Assembly (NCBI GenBank): GCA_007026445.1
Contig: VDMD01000001.1
Span: forward strand, 2,728,001 to 2,792,000
DNA from: Schizophyllum amplum
Taxonomy: Eukaryota > Basidiomycota > Agaricomycetes > Agaricales > Schizophyllaceae
Length of the DNA stretch: 64,000 bases
Direction of reading: 5' to 3'
Part shown: piece by piece, positions 18,290 through 28,818 of the stretch
How positions within the stretch are numbered: the first letter of the stretch is position 1
Layout: every line of letters begins with the position of its first letter
Notes under the pieces: generated by a model
Databases searched by the model: none
Told to the model about the DNA's origin: nothing
Seen by the model: the letters and a program-made list of their open reading frames with translations, nothing else
Translations under genes and position numbers: made by a program

Positions 18290-20229
18290 ATGGCCGACAA
18301 TGCCGTCCAACGTGTCCTCGCAATTCTCGCTCAACCCGGGATATCGCCAGGGACCTACATTGACGACGCCGCAAACGCGACGGTTACCTCGAGTGCCAGC
18401 ATCCCCAGCGCCACACAGACCACCCAGCTCGTTGATCTACCTGCCATCCTCGCCCCAGTTCTCTCCCTCTTCTTCTGGTTCTCCGCGCTGCCCGACTGGA
18501 TTAAGCTTCTTGTCATTGGGGGCGTCGTCGAAACATGCCGCCGCATGCTGTTCGTCCTCTACCGCCACGCCGCCAACGCGTTCGTCATCACTGCGACGTT
18601 TAATGACAATGACGACTGCTTCAGTGAGCGTGTCGCCGCCTCATGTAAACCTCTCGCTGACGATGCTACAGATTGGATGATGTTCTGGCTCTCGAGGCAG
18701 CCGTCGTGGACCGCCGCGCGTGAGCTGGAGATATCGACGCATTCGTTCGGTGTACGAGGGGACTTCACTACTGTCCCAGGCGAGGAGGCCGATGCAAGCG
18801 CGTTGCTCAACGAGAACCGCCCTCTCATATTCATGCCCACCGCGGGCAGAACGCATGCACTGTGGTTCCCCGCAGATGCCCCATGGTACGCGCAGTGTCG
18901 TGTCGCTGTCACGAGGATGCAGCGCGACACGAAATCCTATCATGGCCTTGCAGAAAGCCTCGAGGTCAGGATCTTCACTCGCTCGCACGCGATGCTCAAC
19001 CGTCTACTGCTGGAGGCAAAGCGTGCGCACGCAGCCGAGCAACAGAACAAGATCTCTATATACGCCGCACAATCGTAAGCTTCAATCAGCAGAGAATGAC
19101 TATACTTGGGTCTAATAAAAGTATACAGTAAAGATGTGTGGCGGCACACCGCATCACGCGCGAAGCGCTCTCTGACATCCATTGTTCTCGATCCGGGTAT
19201 CAAGGACACGCTCCTCAACGATGCGCGTGACTTCATCGAAAGCCGGGACTGGTACAGCGACCGTGGTATCCCCTTCCGCCGCGGCTACCTCCTGTACGGG
19301 CCTCCAGGCTGTGGCAAGACATCCATGATCCATAGCATGGCCGGCGAGCTTGGGCTTGATGTCTGTGCGTGTCCTGTATCTAGCCCCGTCGTTGCACAGA
19401 CTAATCGGCAACTCTAGATATCATCTCCCTCTCGCGCGCAGGCATGGACGACACGTCGCTCAGCGCACTTATTGGCGACCTTCCAGAGAAATGCATCGCG
19501 CTCATGGAGGACATCGACGTTGCGTTCACCAAAAACACGGGTGCGCGCCTGGAGGATGCAGCTGACGAGGCGGAAGATAAGATCAAGGACGAGATCAAGG
19601 ACGAGACCAAGCCTCGCGGCGGCCCCGACCCGAACAGTCTCATAACGTCCCGGGTCTCCCTCAGCGGCCTGCTCAATGCGCTCGATGGCGTCGGTGCCCA
19701 AGAGGGACGCATTCTGTTTGCCACCACAAATCACTATGAGGCGCTCGATCCTGCCCTCTGCCGTCCTGGCCGCATGGATGTGCACGTCGAGTTTAGGCTC
19801 GCCAGCAAGTACCAGGCTCGCGAACTCTTTTCTCATTTCTACGCGCCGCGCCACCTGAGCGACGATGCCAAGGTGGAGGGCCCGCACGATCAAGGGCGGG
19901 AATTGTCTGCCTCTGGGTCCTCCGCCGCATCCGAGTCCTCATGTACATCGACCACCTCGGATGATTCTTCCGAGACTGTTTGCCTTGGGACTCCCCAGCG
20001 TGCGCGGCTTTTCCGACTTGACCCCGCAGTTGCCGGAGCATTGGCAGCACGCTTTGCAGAAGCTGTCCCCGAACGCGAAATTTCAATGGCAAGTCTGCAA
20101 GGATATCTCATGGGGTACAAGGTCCGACCACAGGACGCAGTGGAGGATGTAGAACGGTGGGTGGCAGTCCAACGCGCGGAGAAGAAGACCAGGAATGCGC
20201 GTAAGGCCACAATCTTCCAAGCAGTCTAA
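18290..20229 (+). CDS. BCS1-like AAA ATPase, paralog 1
   Basis: Four exons (18290-18623, 18672-19074, 19129-19364, 19418-20229) encode 594 residues. A hydrophobic segment (about residues 46-90) precedes the BCS1 N-terminal domain. The AAA core follows, with Walker A GPPGCGKT (303-310), Walker B CIALMEDID (350-358), sensor-1 ATTNH and the RPGRMD arginine region. BCS1 is a mitochondrial inner-membrane AAA protein that translocates the Rieske protein into complex III. Basidiomycetes have many divergent BCS1-like paralogs whose roles are mostly unknown, so a general BCS1-like name is safer. The AAA core has an acidic/Lys insert (DEAEDKIKDEIKDE) after Walker B and a Ser-rich insert before the C-terminus. 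Intron 1 (48 nt) contains no stop and keeps the frame, so its retention would add 16 residues. A second paralog lies at 28819-30963. Confidence 0.93.
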
Positions 20230-20914
20230 GCAGTGGAATGCCAGGCAAGCGAAGAGCAGACATAGATCCTGCTCAAGATACGGAGCGCGACGCGCCGATG
20301 ACGACAGCTCTTCCTTTCCAGTCATACAATATCAGAAGAACTTCCATTATCAACCATAACCAAGATCCTTTTGTATATGTTGTAAGTACACGAGCATGTG
20401 TAGAAGATACACGAATATCAGTACACGAGCCAGAAGAAATCCCGCCGGTTGAAAAGCAGGTGTGCGAAGAGGAATATAATAAGTTACGGTGAAAGAGGGG
20501 GCTTGAGCGAGCGACAGGCGTGCGGTTGACGCGTAGCGCGTTACATGGGGGGGGGCGCTGCAACATCATAGAGCGCCCCGCACATGCAACGACGGGGGTG
20601 ATTGCTAGATGCTAGGTTGCGATGCATTCGTGAGTGACGGTGGCGGCGTGGATGTCAATGCGAAGATGGTGTGGTGTGCGAGGGTGGCGTCAGGTAGGTG
20701 TGGGGTAGCGCATGGCGCATGGCGAGACAACACGGATGCTGGCATTTTCTTTTTCTTTTTCACGGGGGAGGCCGAGAGTTGAACTCGAAAATGGTGCGCA
20801 TGAGGGTTGAACTCCGCGCGTACATGAAGGGACAGGGGAAGCGAAGAAAACAAGAGCCGGGCGGCGCCGGTCGACAGACACTATACGGCGACTGGCGCAA
20901 GGGCTGGCGGCGCC

Positions 20915-22277
20915 CTAGACGACGTCCCAGAGCTCCTCGAGCGCGCAGCAGAACTGCAGTGGAGTCAGACCATGTTCGACCAATCGATATAGGGGCTGAC
21001 CTTGCCGCATGCAACGCTCGCGCTGAGAGCATACTCGCTGATCGAGATCTTCTCGTCAACATACTGGTCCGCAAAGTCATCGCGGCCACGAGCCATGGCA
21101 CCAACAAAGACCGCGACGTTTTGGGCGGGAGTCTTGTCTATTGGAACAGAGAACCATGAGAAACGTGTGTCGATCGAACAAGAGGGAACAGGTGTCTTAC
21201 CCTGACCGTACGCCTTGATCACCTGTGGCAGATACTGCGAGAGGCGAACCGTCGGTGCGTCCCCGGAGAGCGTCAGCTTGACGGTGCCCGGCGGGAGGTA
21301 CTCGGTGACCGGGTTCTTGACGACGCGCAGCAGCTTCTCGGGCCCGTTGGCACCGCGGATGGCGAGCTTGTGGAGGAGCTGCACCATGAGGCCGCTGAAG
21401 CGCTTGAAGGTGCGGGGGATGCGGACGTGCGGGTTAACCTCAATGAGCACGCCCTTCGCGGTGTGGATGTACACCTGCAGGAGGCCGGCCTTGTTCAGTG
21501 GCGAGTCTAGCAACGTGAGGAGGCACTGGACATCGGCGATCAGTCGCGATCTCCTTTGCGATTGGACAAAAAACGCACCTGATGGGTAATGTCCGGACGA
21601 GCGTCCGCGATGTCGCGCCCCGTTTTCGCGAGGATCCCCTGATGATCGTCGCAGTTGAGTAGCGTGTACTTGACCTCGCCGCCGCGGCCGCGTGCATTCG
21701 GGCCCGCCGGCTTGGGGGCAGAAATGCGGTATGCCTCGAGGCATGCCTGCTCGAGGATGACAAAGAGGCGACGCTGCTGGCTAACCTGCGCCTGCTGAGG
21801 AAGCATCTGCGGGTTGCTGAGCAGCGTCGGGCCGGGGGCGTACGCGTTGGCGGCGGCAACGGGGTGCGGCTGCGCGAACTCGGTCTTCACATTCGAGGCT
21901 GCCATGTTGAAGGCGGGCGCGGTCGTCGTGGTGGCAGAAGAGGAGGGGCCAAGACGCGCAGGCAGCGGCTTTGTCGGCCGGTCTAAAATTTCGCGGCCCG
22001 GACGATCAGGCGAGGGCGCGTCCATCGAGCGGTCGTGGTCGCTGTCGCTGTGCGCGGCCGCGCTGTGCTCGTCGCCCGAGTCGCTCCCGCTCGATGGGTC
22101 GTCGTCGCCGTGCTCGGGGCTCTTCTCGCGGCGGCGCTGCACAGGGCGCGCGACGCCCGTCGTGCTCTTGGGCCGCGGGACGGGGTCCAGGGAGACCTTG
22201 CTGAGCATCTGGACCGCCGACGACGGCTTGTTGCCCGAAGACGAGTGGCGGCGGCGGCGTGCGGGGATCGTCGACAT
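20915..22277 (-). CDS. EMG1: 18S rRNA pseudouridine N1-methyltransferase EMG1/NEP1
   Basis: Four exons on the minus strand (22277-21579, 21525-21201, 21137-21001, 20953-20915) encode 399 residues. The first 150 residues are a Ser/Arg-rich, probably disordered extension. The SPOUT-family Nep1 domain follows: [67 protein letters not shown] sequence, then [17 protein letters not shown] near the end and a C-terminus of [14 protein letters not shown]1 methylates a pseudouridine in 18S rRNA to N1-methyl-pseudouridine and is essential for 40S ribosome assembly in the nucleolus. The family core is complete and only the N-terminal extension is longer than in yeast. The last exon encodes only 12 residues but restores the conserved end. 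Confidence 0.95.
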
Positions 22278-22395
22278 GGTGGACAGAGACAAGGAGGCAA
22301 GTTACAGGTACCCGTACGCGCACAATAGAAGAATGGTTCCGGCAATTTGATGGCGCGCGGGGGGAGCAGGGGCGCGCAGAACCCGCTCCTCGTCG

Positions 22396-22403
22396 CTTTT
22401 ATA
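22396..22403 (-). promoter_or_regulatory. TATA box of EMG1
   Basis: TATAAAAG on the minus strand, about 120 bases before the ATG at 22277. The bases from 22404 to 22836 hold no gene that I can support. Confidence 0.5.
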
Positions 22404-22836
22404 CGCCGTACGTGGGTCAGGCGTGCTCAGGGTCCTCAATTCAGCGTACGATTTTTGAGGATTTTGTAGTGGTGCACGCGTACAACCGGCTGTCTCGGCA
22501 GTAGGCTCCTGATTCCGTTTCCCATTGTTCGCGTCTGAGAAGTTCGCTATACCTATCTCCGACCAACCTCGATAACGGCACCATTGAGGAAAGCAACGTC
22601 TACAGTCGCCTTACGCAGTGTATCTGACGAGCACCGTGTGAGCACTTCACTCTGGACCGGACCCTCCTGACCTTTGCCCTGCCTTTGCCTGACTGATTCT
22701 TCAGAGAATCGCTGCTTCGACTGAGTAGGAGAACGCGTCTCCGCTAGATAACATTACAAAGACATGATTCAGGGTATGCTAGTATTACAACAGACAACAG
22801 GATGCGGATAGATAGCACAATAAATAAGAGGATACT

Positions 22837-23973
22837 TCACAACGGCAGCACTTGCACCTGAGCAGACACGCGCTCCCCGGTCCTGCTCCTGCTCCTGCTC
22901 CGCAATCGTCGCACGCGCGACGACGACGCCTTCCTCCTCCCCAGCTCTGGTCGCGCGATTGCCGTAAAGCGCACCGTCGGGCGCACGCGTTTTTCCCTCT
23001 CGTCTGCCTCCCGCCTCCTCTTCTCCTGCCGCTCTCGCACGACGCCCTCCGCCCGACGCCACAGCCCGCCAATCTTGAACGCGCTCGTCTCTCCCCACTG
23101 CCGCACGAGCGATATCGGCGCCGCGCACACCACCACGCGGTCGTCCTGCGCGGGTCCCGCCTGCCACTCCTCGAGCGCGTCCGTCAGCTTGACGTGCCCG
23201 AAGCCCGCTACCTGCACCATCAGGACCTGCAGCGTCTCGTGCTCGCGCAGCACACGCGCCAGCTCCGGCAGCAGCTGCGGGAGCGTACTGGGCGGCGTCG
23301 ACGCAGACAGGCTGACCGCGAGGTGCGTGAGCGCCGGTACGTGTGTAGACAGCCCTGTGAGGAGATGCGCGGACTGCGGGACGAGCTGTAGCTGAAGGTG
23401 GGTCGTGCTTGGAGCAATGAGCGCGGGGTGGAACCCGTCGCGGCACGCCAGCCCGAGGAAGTGTTGCTCGCAGGCTGCGAGACGGCTGCGCGCCGCCGCG
23501 TCTGCGTCCGCGTCCGACCCGAGCGGAGCGGTTCGCTGCTTGTAGCCCGACAGAGAGAAGCCGCAGGCGCGGTTCTGGACGTAGCGGCAGCGCTCAATAA
23601 TACACGCGATGGAGTCGATGGGTCCGAGCGCGAGGATGGCGAGGTTGCGGACGAGGTCTTGAAGCGGCCTTCGCAGGTGCAGACGTGAGGAGGGTGCGAG
23701 GTGCGCGGACGTGAGCGCGGCCAGGAACTTGCTGACGGAGGGGGATGTAGAGAGGACGACGGAGTGGTACATCATGGGGAGGACCCAGGCGCGAACGTGA
23801 GACGCGGTGAGGGTGAGGTTGGCGGCGGAGCGGGGGGACGAGGCGGCTGCGAAGTCGACAATGTCGCGTAGGATTTCTGTGGGCACGTAGGGGAAAGGGA
23901 CGATTTCCCCCGCCGACGTATGGGTGGCAGTCGGCGCTGGGAGCGTTGGTGGGGAAGGGGTACGCGCTAGCAT
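22837..23973 (-). CDS. F-box-like hypothetical protein
   Basis: A single-exon ORF of 378 residues. After a short Pro/Thr-rich start, FPYVPTEILRDIVDFAAAS resembles the core of fungal F-box domains (LP.EIL..I). The middle has Leu-rich stretches (HLLTGLSTHVPALTHLAVSLSAS, LPQLLPELARVLREHETLQVLMVQVAG), a layout common among basidiomycete F-box-like proteins. The C-terminal 70 residues are very rich in Arg, Lys and Glu (REREKRRREADEREKR-like, then RRLRSRSRSRTG) and could be a coiled or nuclear-targeting tail. Substrate recognition in an SCF ubiquitin ligase is inferred only from the weak F-box resemblance. The high GC content produces long antisense ORFs here that are not genes. Confidence 0.6.
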   Translation of the reverse strand: MLARTPSPPTLPAPTATHTSAGEIVPFPYVPTEILRDIVDFAAASSPRSAANLTLTASHVRAWVLPMMYHSVVLSTSPSVSKFLAALTSAHLAPSSRLHLRRPLQDLVRNLAILALGPIDSIACIIERCRYVQNRACGFSLSGYKQRTAPLGSDADADAAARSRLAACEQHFLGLACRDGFHPALIAPSTTHLQLQLVPQSAHLLTGLSTHVPALTHLAVSLSASTPPSTLPQLLPELARVLREHETLQVLMVQVAGFGHVKLTDALEEWQAGPAQDDRVVVCAAPISLVRQWGETSAFKIGGLWRRAEGVVRERQEKRRREADEREKRVRPTVRFTAIARPELGRRKASSSRVRRLRSRSRSRTGERVSAQVQVLPL

Positions 23974-24065
23974 GCTGAGCCGAAATATATGCTGAATGCC
24001 AGGTATGTGGTGGATATTGCCGAGCGGTGGGATGCGCGAATGCAGTGACGGTGTCGTCTATAGGG

Positions 24066-24073
24066 CCTTTATA
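24066..24073 (-). promoter_or_regulatory. TATA box of the F-box-like gene
   Basis: TATAAAGG on the minus strand, 93 bases before the ATG at 23973. From 24074 to 24985 I see no supported gene. An open minus-strand frame at 24069-24446 covers the TATA region and has no family resemblance. Confidence 0.5.
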
Positions 24074-24985
24074 CTAGGGTCGGCAGCACTTTTAGGGTGC
24101 AAGTGGAGCTTGGAGTTGATGTGAGCACACCGCACAGCGGACCAGCTTCGTATCGATTGCGACTTGGCGAGGAATTAGCGATCCCAGATCTTCTAAGTCC
24201 AAGTGTAGTGCGTGCGTCCTGCAGCCGGGCGTCTGGGAGGGCGCTAAGACTTACGGCGTCACGTTCGATTTCGATGTCCGTGTAGGTTACGGACAAGAGA
24301 CGCGTCGGCGCCGACACCGTGGAGGCCGTCCCTGGCGTGTCTATTGACAGAAGCGGCACAATGGCACAGAAATCAATGCCAATGGCCAAAAAAGGAAGGT
24401 AGTCCATGATGTCATGCGGCAGGAGTCGGACCGCGCATGACCGCATGACCCATGGGCCATGACGGGCACGCGCAGGTCACCTGAGTAATGTTCGACTTGG
24501 TGGTATCAGCTGAGCCTGAGTAAGTATCTTAGCCCTCGAAGTAACTTAGTCGTGGCAACTCGGCCGCTGCCGCATATAACATGCATCCCAAGTATGCTTG
24601 CATAGTCGAGCCTTGGAAGAGTCACTCACACAGAGCAACATGCCACTCAGTGTGCTTGCTTCAACATGTCCAACTAGTACAGGGTCAGAGTAGGTTCACT
24701 ACGCGCGCGCGGGCTTTTTCACTCACGCCCATCTAAGCCGCTGGAATATTATGGCCTGAGCGGTAACGTAAGCAGCGCCGCCTTCTGACCCGACTACTGA
24801 AGGAAGATACAGACCAACCCTATTAGAAGAGTCATGCCGCAGTCAGCGTGGGCCCCACCGCTGTACTTGCTCGTCATTGTCGGGCGATACCACACCTCCG
24901 TCTGGGTAAGTACATATACGTGCGGACATAGTGCGTTCAATGCCCACACTGAGGCGACCTAGATCCCAGTGGCTCGTTGTTGGTC

Positions 24986-25725
24986 ATGTCTTTCAGATGC
25001 GACGAGTGCTCTGTCAACTTCATCAGCAAAAACAGTCTTCTGCTGCATAACGTCGATAGTAACCACTATTTCTGTGCCACATGTCGTATCCCACACACCG
25101 ACAAGCACGCCCTGACACAGGTGAGTTTCCGCCCCGGGTTTAGGACGGTCGTGCTGAGTGATCCCTCTAGCACAACAACTCCCTCGTTCACGAGCCGCGC
25201 GCTATTCAGTGTCCTCTCTGCATCAAGAGCTCGACGAAGAGTAAAAAGAAGAAGAAGAAAAACGCACCAAAGTTGTTCAAGACACCGTCCACTCTGACGC
25301 GGCACCTTGAGTCCGTCGCGCACCCGCACACGGATATCACTCGCTACCATATCATCGTCGCCGCGCAGGGACTCCCTGTTGCCGCCGCGATCACCATTCA
25401 CGCAACTCCCGGTATCTACACAGCGCCAGCACACGCAAAGGTCATCGCAGGAACAGCGAAGCCCAGCGATTGGAACGGCACCGCTTTCCAGTGCTCGGAG
25501 TGTCCCAAGACCTTCCGCTCGCTCCACGCGCTGGCCCAGCACGTCAACTCCGCCGTGCACGATGAGGTCGAGCTTCGTTGCCCGGGCTGTGCGGACGAGT
25601 TTACGCTGACTTCTGCGCTCGTACATCATCTCGAGAGCCGAACGTGCGGGCTCGCCACGTACGCGCGCATACAAATGGAGACGCGCACCATCATCGACGC
25701 CGTCTCCAACATGCTGAAGGATTGA
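24986..25725 (+). CDS. C2H2 zinc-finger protein
   Basis: Two exons (24986-25120 and 25171-25725, with a 50 nt intron) encode 229 residues. The first finger opens the protein (CDECSVNF...H...H, Cys5, Cys8). CATCRIPH and CPLC follow, the latter with a Lys-rich linker and LTRHLESVAHPH. Then come the well-formed finger FQCSECPKTFRSLHALAQHVNSAVH and the partial finger CPGCADEFTLTSALVHHLESRTCG, a common pairing in fungal multi-finger proteins. Nucleic-acid binding is inferred. The target is unknown and no regulatory domain is visible. The start is set by the ATG directly before the first finger. Bases 25726-26030, downstream, contain nothing recognisable. Confidence 0.85.
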
Positions 25726-26030
25726 CAATGTCAGTGAGGGGAGGTACGGGGATTATTTCATTGTCTCACTGGCTGCGACGGTGCTCGCAGTGCTCTCTTG
25801 TGCAGCTCACTGCGATAACACGAGGAACGTCACATCGGAGCGGGACAATGGAGGATATCTGTCCACTTACACGGAGTGTGGCGGCTCGACGTCCACGTAC
25901 TGGTCATCTCGTGTATCATAGTTCGACGTGTTACTTACAACGCGCCTGTTGTAGCGAGAAGCAGCAGCCGCTCGTTGTGCGGTAGAAATCCCTCCTAGTG
26001 CATGAAAGTCAAGTTCAATTGAGAATTTGG

Positions 26031-27514
26031 TCACCACCTCTGCTGATTGACGGCACCGGACTCCTTCGCTACCGTTCTGATTGGAAAGCTCTCCACAGGC
26101 TCCAGAGGCGCAGGCCAGGTTATCGCATAGAAGCTCGACTGTTCAGAACCTGGAATGGTGTCTGCGCCGAAGCCGCTGTCCGCGAGTCGGTGCTCGTCCC
26201 TGCCCGCTTCCGCCAACTTCATCGCGTGCAGTACCTGCGCGGTGCTCGGCAAAGACTGCCGCGAGGTCGAACGCTGGTAGGCGACGACGAGAACGATGAA
26301 GCCCGGGTAGATGCCCTTCAAATGGGTATATGGTCATCGAAGAGTCGCGACAGCTGGAGGAGCCCAGGGCACGTACAGCGAATATGTGGTGAACACAATT
26401 GAGCGTGCAGTCTCCCAGTGCCACGGATGTGGAAATGATGTATACAACCTGATGCATATTGCGAATAAGAGGTTGTGTCATACAGAGGAAGCAGACCGAC
26501 GACGCACCCAGATCAAGCAATACACGATGCCGGAGCCCACAAGCACGATGAAAAGCTTTTCCACTCGCGCTGTCTTTCTCAGTGGACCGACTGGTCCCTT
26601 GATATTACGGCGGTAGTGCCTTCAACAGTAGGAGTGAATATGCGAAGGCGGATGAGGGTGCTTTAGGCGTACCACAGTCGAATACCCACCAGCACGGTCG
26701 CAATTACATCGGTCAGCAGCAGCGGAATGGTCAACATGAGTGTGTGCGCCGGCGTCCGGCCGGTCAGATTGCGTGCGGCCTCCACCCTCCAGACCGTCTC
26801 GACAATGATACCGACTGCACGCTTTTCGTCAGACAGCTACTGGCAATCTATCAACAAAGCAGCTCACCGGAGCCCACCGTCATACAAGTAAGCAATATAG
26901 CTTTCACGACGCGGTTGTCTCGCCACAAGACCCATGCACGCCACACGACGATGGCCTCGCTGATGAGGTACTGCGAAGCATCTCCAAAGTCTGTAAGAGA
27001 GGGGTGCACGTCGTACACGCACGTTGAACCGGAAGGCGACCTGCCTTACGATTGTCAGATTTGTGATCACGTCCGGGATGCTCCTTGCGTCGTGGCCAAA
27101 CCACGGCACTTGCATGACATAGAAAAGGAGTTGCGCGACGGCGCCCAGCGTTGAGGATAAATATAGAGCAACGAGGGCTGTTGCGAAGGCGCGCGGTCGA
27201 GTGTCTTGACGTCTACAGGGACGCGGCAATGGTGAGCATCGTTCTGGGCGGCATACCGAAATCACGGGAAGCCAAAAAGCACGCGGAATAACGCCGACAT
27301 CACTAACACCAACATAGCACCTGCAGCTACGAACAATGCCGTCTGCATGCCTGTTGTCAAGTAAGTATCAGTGGCGGAGGAGGATGTACTGCAGCCCAGG
27401 ACACGTACCGTAGAAGAGAAAGTCGATGCCCACGTTCAGGAGAACGGTCTTGACGGAATTGAGAACGTCTGAGGTCGAATCGCATCGCATGTCGCCAGAT
27501 GTGCCGTCCATCAT
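26031..27514 (-). CDS. Seven-helix fungal membrane protein (orphan family)
   Basis: A multi-exon minus-strand gene. Exon 1 (27514-27409), exon 2 (27350-27266) and exon 3 (27212-about 27050) are clear and in phase. They give NSVKTVLLNVGIDFLFYGMQTALFVAAGAM-type and ATALVALYLSSTLGAVAQLLFYVMQVPW helices. Later exons carry SQYLISEAIVVWRAWVLWRDN, a helix ending DVIATVLVGIRLW, ARVEKLFIVLVGSGIVYCLIW, and the last helix GIYPGFIVLVVAY with a cytoplasmic tail ending at 26031. The order matches a large basidiomycete family of seven-helix proteins related to the DUF6533 group, of unknown function. I could not find splice sites that join exon 3 to the VVWRAW exon in phase, so a frameshift or unusual splice there is possible and the gene could be damaged. 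Confidence 0.7.
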
Positions 27515-27918
27515 GGTTGGGCTAAAGGCTGAGAGGTGAGAACACAGTACTTACAGAAGGCTGGTTCAGCACGCTGAGCGTATATATGCAGTCGCAGACA
27601 TAGACAGATGCTGTGGAACACCTGTGTATTCGGCTGGGGTCTGGACGCTCCTGCAGCCTCAGCAGGGCAACGGGCGGCCCAGGGCTTGATACCAGATGAT
27701 GGTTTTGAATGCAGCTGAGAAGGGTACACAGCTAAACAGTTATGTCGGCAGACCGGGGCACCGAGCATCACCAGTCTCTAGCGGTGTTGTACAGCGGCAA
27801 TGAGAGCACTGGGAGGTAGGGCGAAGGGACACCCGTCCCGTGCCCAACTGTCCCGCGACCAGGCTCGAGCTTTTGCATAGCAGCAGTGAGTGATGATGTA
27901 TTCCTAGTAGGCCACAGT

Positions 27919-28630
27919 CTAGGCAGAGTCTATTCTCTTTCTCCCCAACAACTCATCCGTGATCGGAGTGGGGAAGTTGGGCGGTGGCTCGCTGTGGACG
28001 AGGAGTCAGTGACTGCCAGGACAAGTTTGGAGCGCAAATGAGACGCGCTCTATGAAGAGTCGCGGTGGGAGGGATGGGGGATGGGAGATGGAGGATAAGT
28101 GAAGAGGTAACACATACAGCCTCGCCTCCCAAACGTCCTCGCTGCTCTTCCCAAGCCTCCGATGTGCCCACCATTCCGCGCGACGGCGTATCCACTGCTG
28201 GTGCCGGTCTTCGTCCGGCTGCCATACATTACTCATGCACCACTTGAATTCGGCGACCTTCTCTTGGCAGGAAGTTTGATGCCCGTAACGGTAGATGGCC
28301 TTGACGTTCTCACGAAGGGCTGTTGTGAGTAGTGGAGGGTTGAGCAAAGCCGACGGTGTCGAGGTTAGGTGCACAAGGAGTCGCGGAGGGCAGAGCACAA
28401 GTATTTCATTACGGAAAGGGACATATTGTCAGTGTTCTATTCACAGGTCGGGCGTAGACAGACGCACAGAAGCAACCGAACATAGTATCCATGTGGTTCC
28501 AGCACTTGGGCATATCCGCGAAGGTGGGATATTCACGGCGCAGACGCGCCTCCTCCTGCTGCACAACTTGCTCAAAGCTGCCAGCGGGCGCCGGTGACGC
28601 CGCCGCGGATGTTGACGCTTCGGAGGACAT
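27919..28630 (-). CDS. EMI1-like (DUF3128) twin-cysteine protein
   Basis: Three exons (28630-28468, 28319-28118, 27991-27919) encode 145 residues. The Ala/Ser-rich N-terminus is followed by CWNHMDTMFGCF and CQEKVAEFKWCM, the paired-cysteine core of the DUF3128 family, then ENVKAIYRYG and RRRAEWWAHRRL. The C-terminus is PPPNFPTPITDELL. Yeast EMI1 is named for early meiotic induction and belongs to this small mitochondrial CHCH-like family; the biochemical role is not settled. The introns of 148 and 126 nt are unusually long for this window, but phase and the conserved C-terminus support them. The gene lies head-to-head with the BCS1-like gene at 28819, only 188 bp away, so the two may share a promoter. 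Both plausibly concern mitochondria, though co-regulation is only inferred. Confidence 0.82.
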
Positions 28631-28818
28631 GGTTGTCGAAATTAGGCGCGCGTCAGAGACGATCGAAGCGCCCGGCGAGCCGGTCCGGTCATAATTACAG
28701 AGCTCCTGCCGCTGTGTTCAAACTTTCACAAAGCTTTGCGGCAACTCTCCAATCTTCAAAGTGTCCACAGGAAACCAGGCCGCACACACGGAAAACGAAG
28801 CAACCGTCCTCTGTCCAC

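Noticed and set aside
24069..24446. Minus-strand ORF of 125 codons upstream of the F-box-like gene
   Set aside because: It covers the likely TATA box of that gene and has no recognisable domain.
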